Assembly (NCBI GenBank): GCA_003520965.1
Contig: DOTU01000156.1
Span: 1 to 6,264 of the forward strand
DNA from: Candidatus Zixiibacteriota bacterium
GTDB lineage: Bacteria; Zixibacteria; MSB-5A5; UBA10806
DNA length: 6,264 bases
Reading direction: 5' to 3'
A model generated the notes under the pieces. That model was not told where the DNA came from and made no database searches. It saw only the letters and a program-made list of their open reading frames with translations. Made by a program: the position numbers and the translations under genes. This document shows, piece by piece, positions 6,119 through 6,264 of the stretch. The number at the start of each line of letters is the position of its first letter. The stretch's first letter is position 1.

Positions 6119-6122
6119 CGTA

Positions 6123-6264
6123 GTGCAACATAGGTTATTACTGTTATTAACAGCGGTCTTCTGTTTGCTGATATTGGCAAGCTCGATATTCGCTGCCCAA
6201 TCGGTTAGAATTTTACAAAATATCGACGACGTTTCAGCCCAATTCAGCGTCAACAAACAATTGA
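6123..6264 (+). CDS. Exported protein, N-terminal fragment only, function unknown
   Basis: The frame opens with GTG at 6123 and stays open to the window edge, giving 47 residues. Residues 1-24 form a strong Sec signal peptide: His3 and Arg4, then LLLLL, a hydrophobic core to ILASS, and a likely cleavage after SIFA. The visible mature part begins AQSVRILQNIDDVSAQFSV and looks like the first strands of a beta-rich extracytoplasmic domain. Cys14 lies within the hydrophobic core and is not a lipobox cysteine. The start is fixed by GGAGG four bases upstream. A beginning of this style occurs in several kinds of secreted protein, including the prodomains of gingipain-like peptidases, but too little is visible to assign a family. 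Confidence 0.75.
   Translation, partial: MQHRLLLLLTAVFCLLILASSIFAAQSVRILQNIDDVSAQFSVNKQL

Larger units (their letters stand above)
5551..6122. other. 572-base gap without a gene, with several hairpins
   Basis: No open frame of convincing length or composition is present on either strand. Besides the candidate promoter at 5559 and hairpin at 5626, it contains TTCTGA-TAT-TCAGAA (5747-5761), ACCTA-TATG-TAGGT (5847-5860), TTCGGTTT/AAACCGAA (5926-5954), ATGCCGT-TTT-ACGGTAT (5955-5971, one wobble pair) and GATTGCCG/CGGCAATC (6032-6060). It may hold a long leader, a small RNA or a decayed gene. I cannot match it to a known RNA family. Confidence 0.5.

Overview
The window looks like chromosomal DNA from a Gram-negative-type, free-living bacterium of moderate GC content. 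Genes are fairly balanced in composition and the gaps between them are clearly AT-rich. My best guess is a member of the FCB group such as candidate phylum Zixibacteria. This rests on the tandem 'SPNGGE.W' Ig-like modules followed by a paired dockerin-like ending of the form GDVN.SG.FSGLDVTY.VRYFKGG, a style of secreted protein I associate with that group. It is an inference, not a proof. No rRNA, tRNA, CRISPR array, insertion sequence or phage gene was recognised.

Layout. Positions 1-443 (minus strand) hold most of msrA, a methionine sulfoxide reductase that runs off the left edge. A strong intrinsic terminator (481-511, minus strand) separates it from the dominant gene of the window (538-3849, minus strand). 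That gene encodes a secreted protein of about 1100 residues: a signal peptide, a ComEC-type metallo-beta-lactamase-fold hydrolase domain, six Ig-like repeats of about 100 residues and two dockerin-like calcium-binding motifs. Its promoter and an upstream perfect palindrome lie in the divergent intergenic region 3850-4248. That region also carries a good promoter for the plus-strand gene at 4249-5142, a two-domain GNAT acetyltransferase.

Downstream on the plus strand are a palindrome-rich gap (5143-5385), a small single-pass membrane protein of 54 residues (5386-5550), and a 572-base gap without a gene that contains several hairpins (5551-6122). The window ends in the first 47 residues of another exported protein, which starts with GTG at 6123 and has a clear signal peptide.

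The genes do not form an obvious pathway. Two of them (the hydrolase and the truncated protein) are exported and one is a small membrane protein, so much of the window is directed at the cell envelope or outside. msrA (oxidised-protein repair) and the acetyltransferase are presumably cytoplasmic. No known defence, mobile or biosynthetic system is evident. The most distinctive item is the secreted hydrolase/Ig/dockerin fusion, followed by the small membrane protein and the structured non-coding gap beside it.
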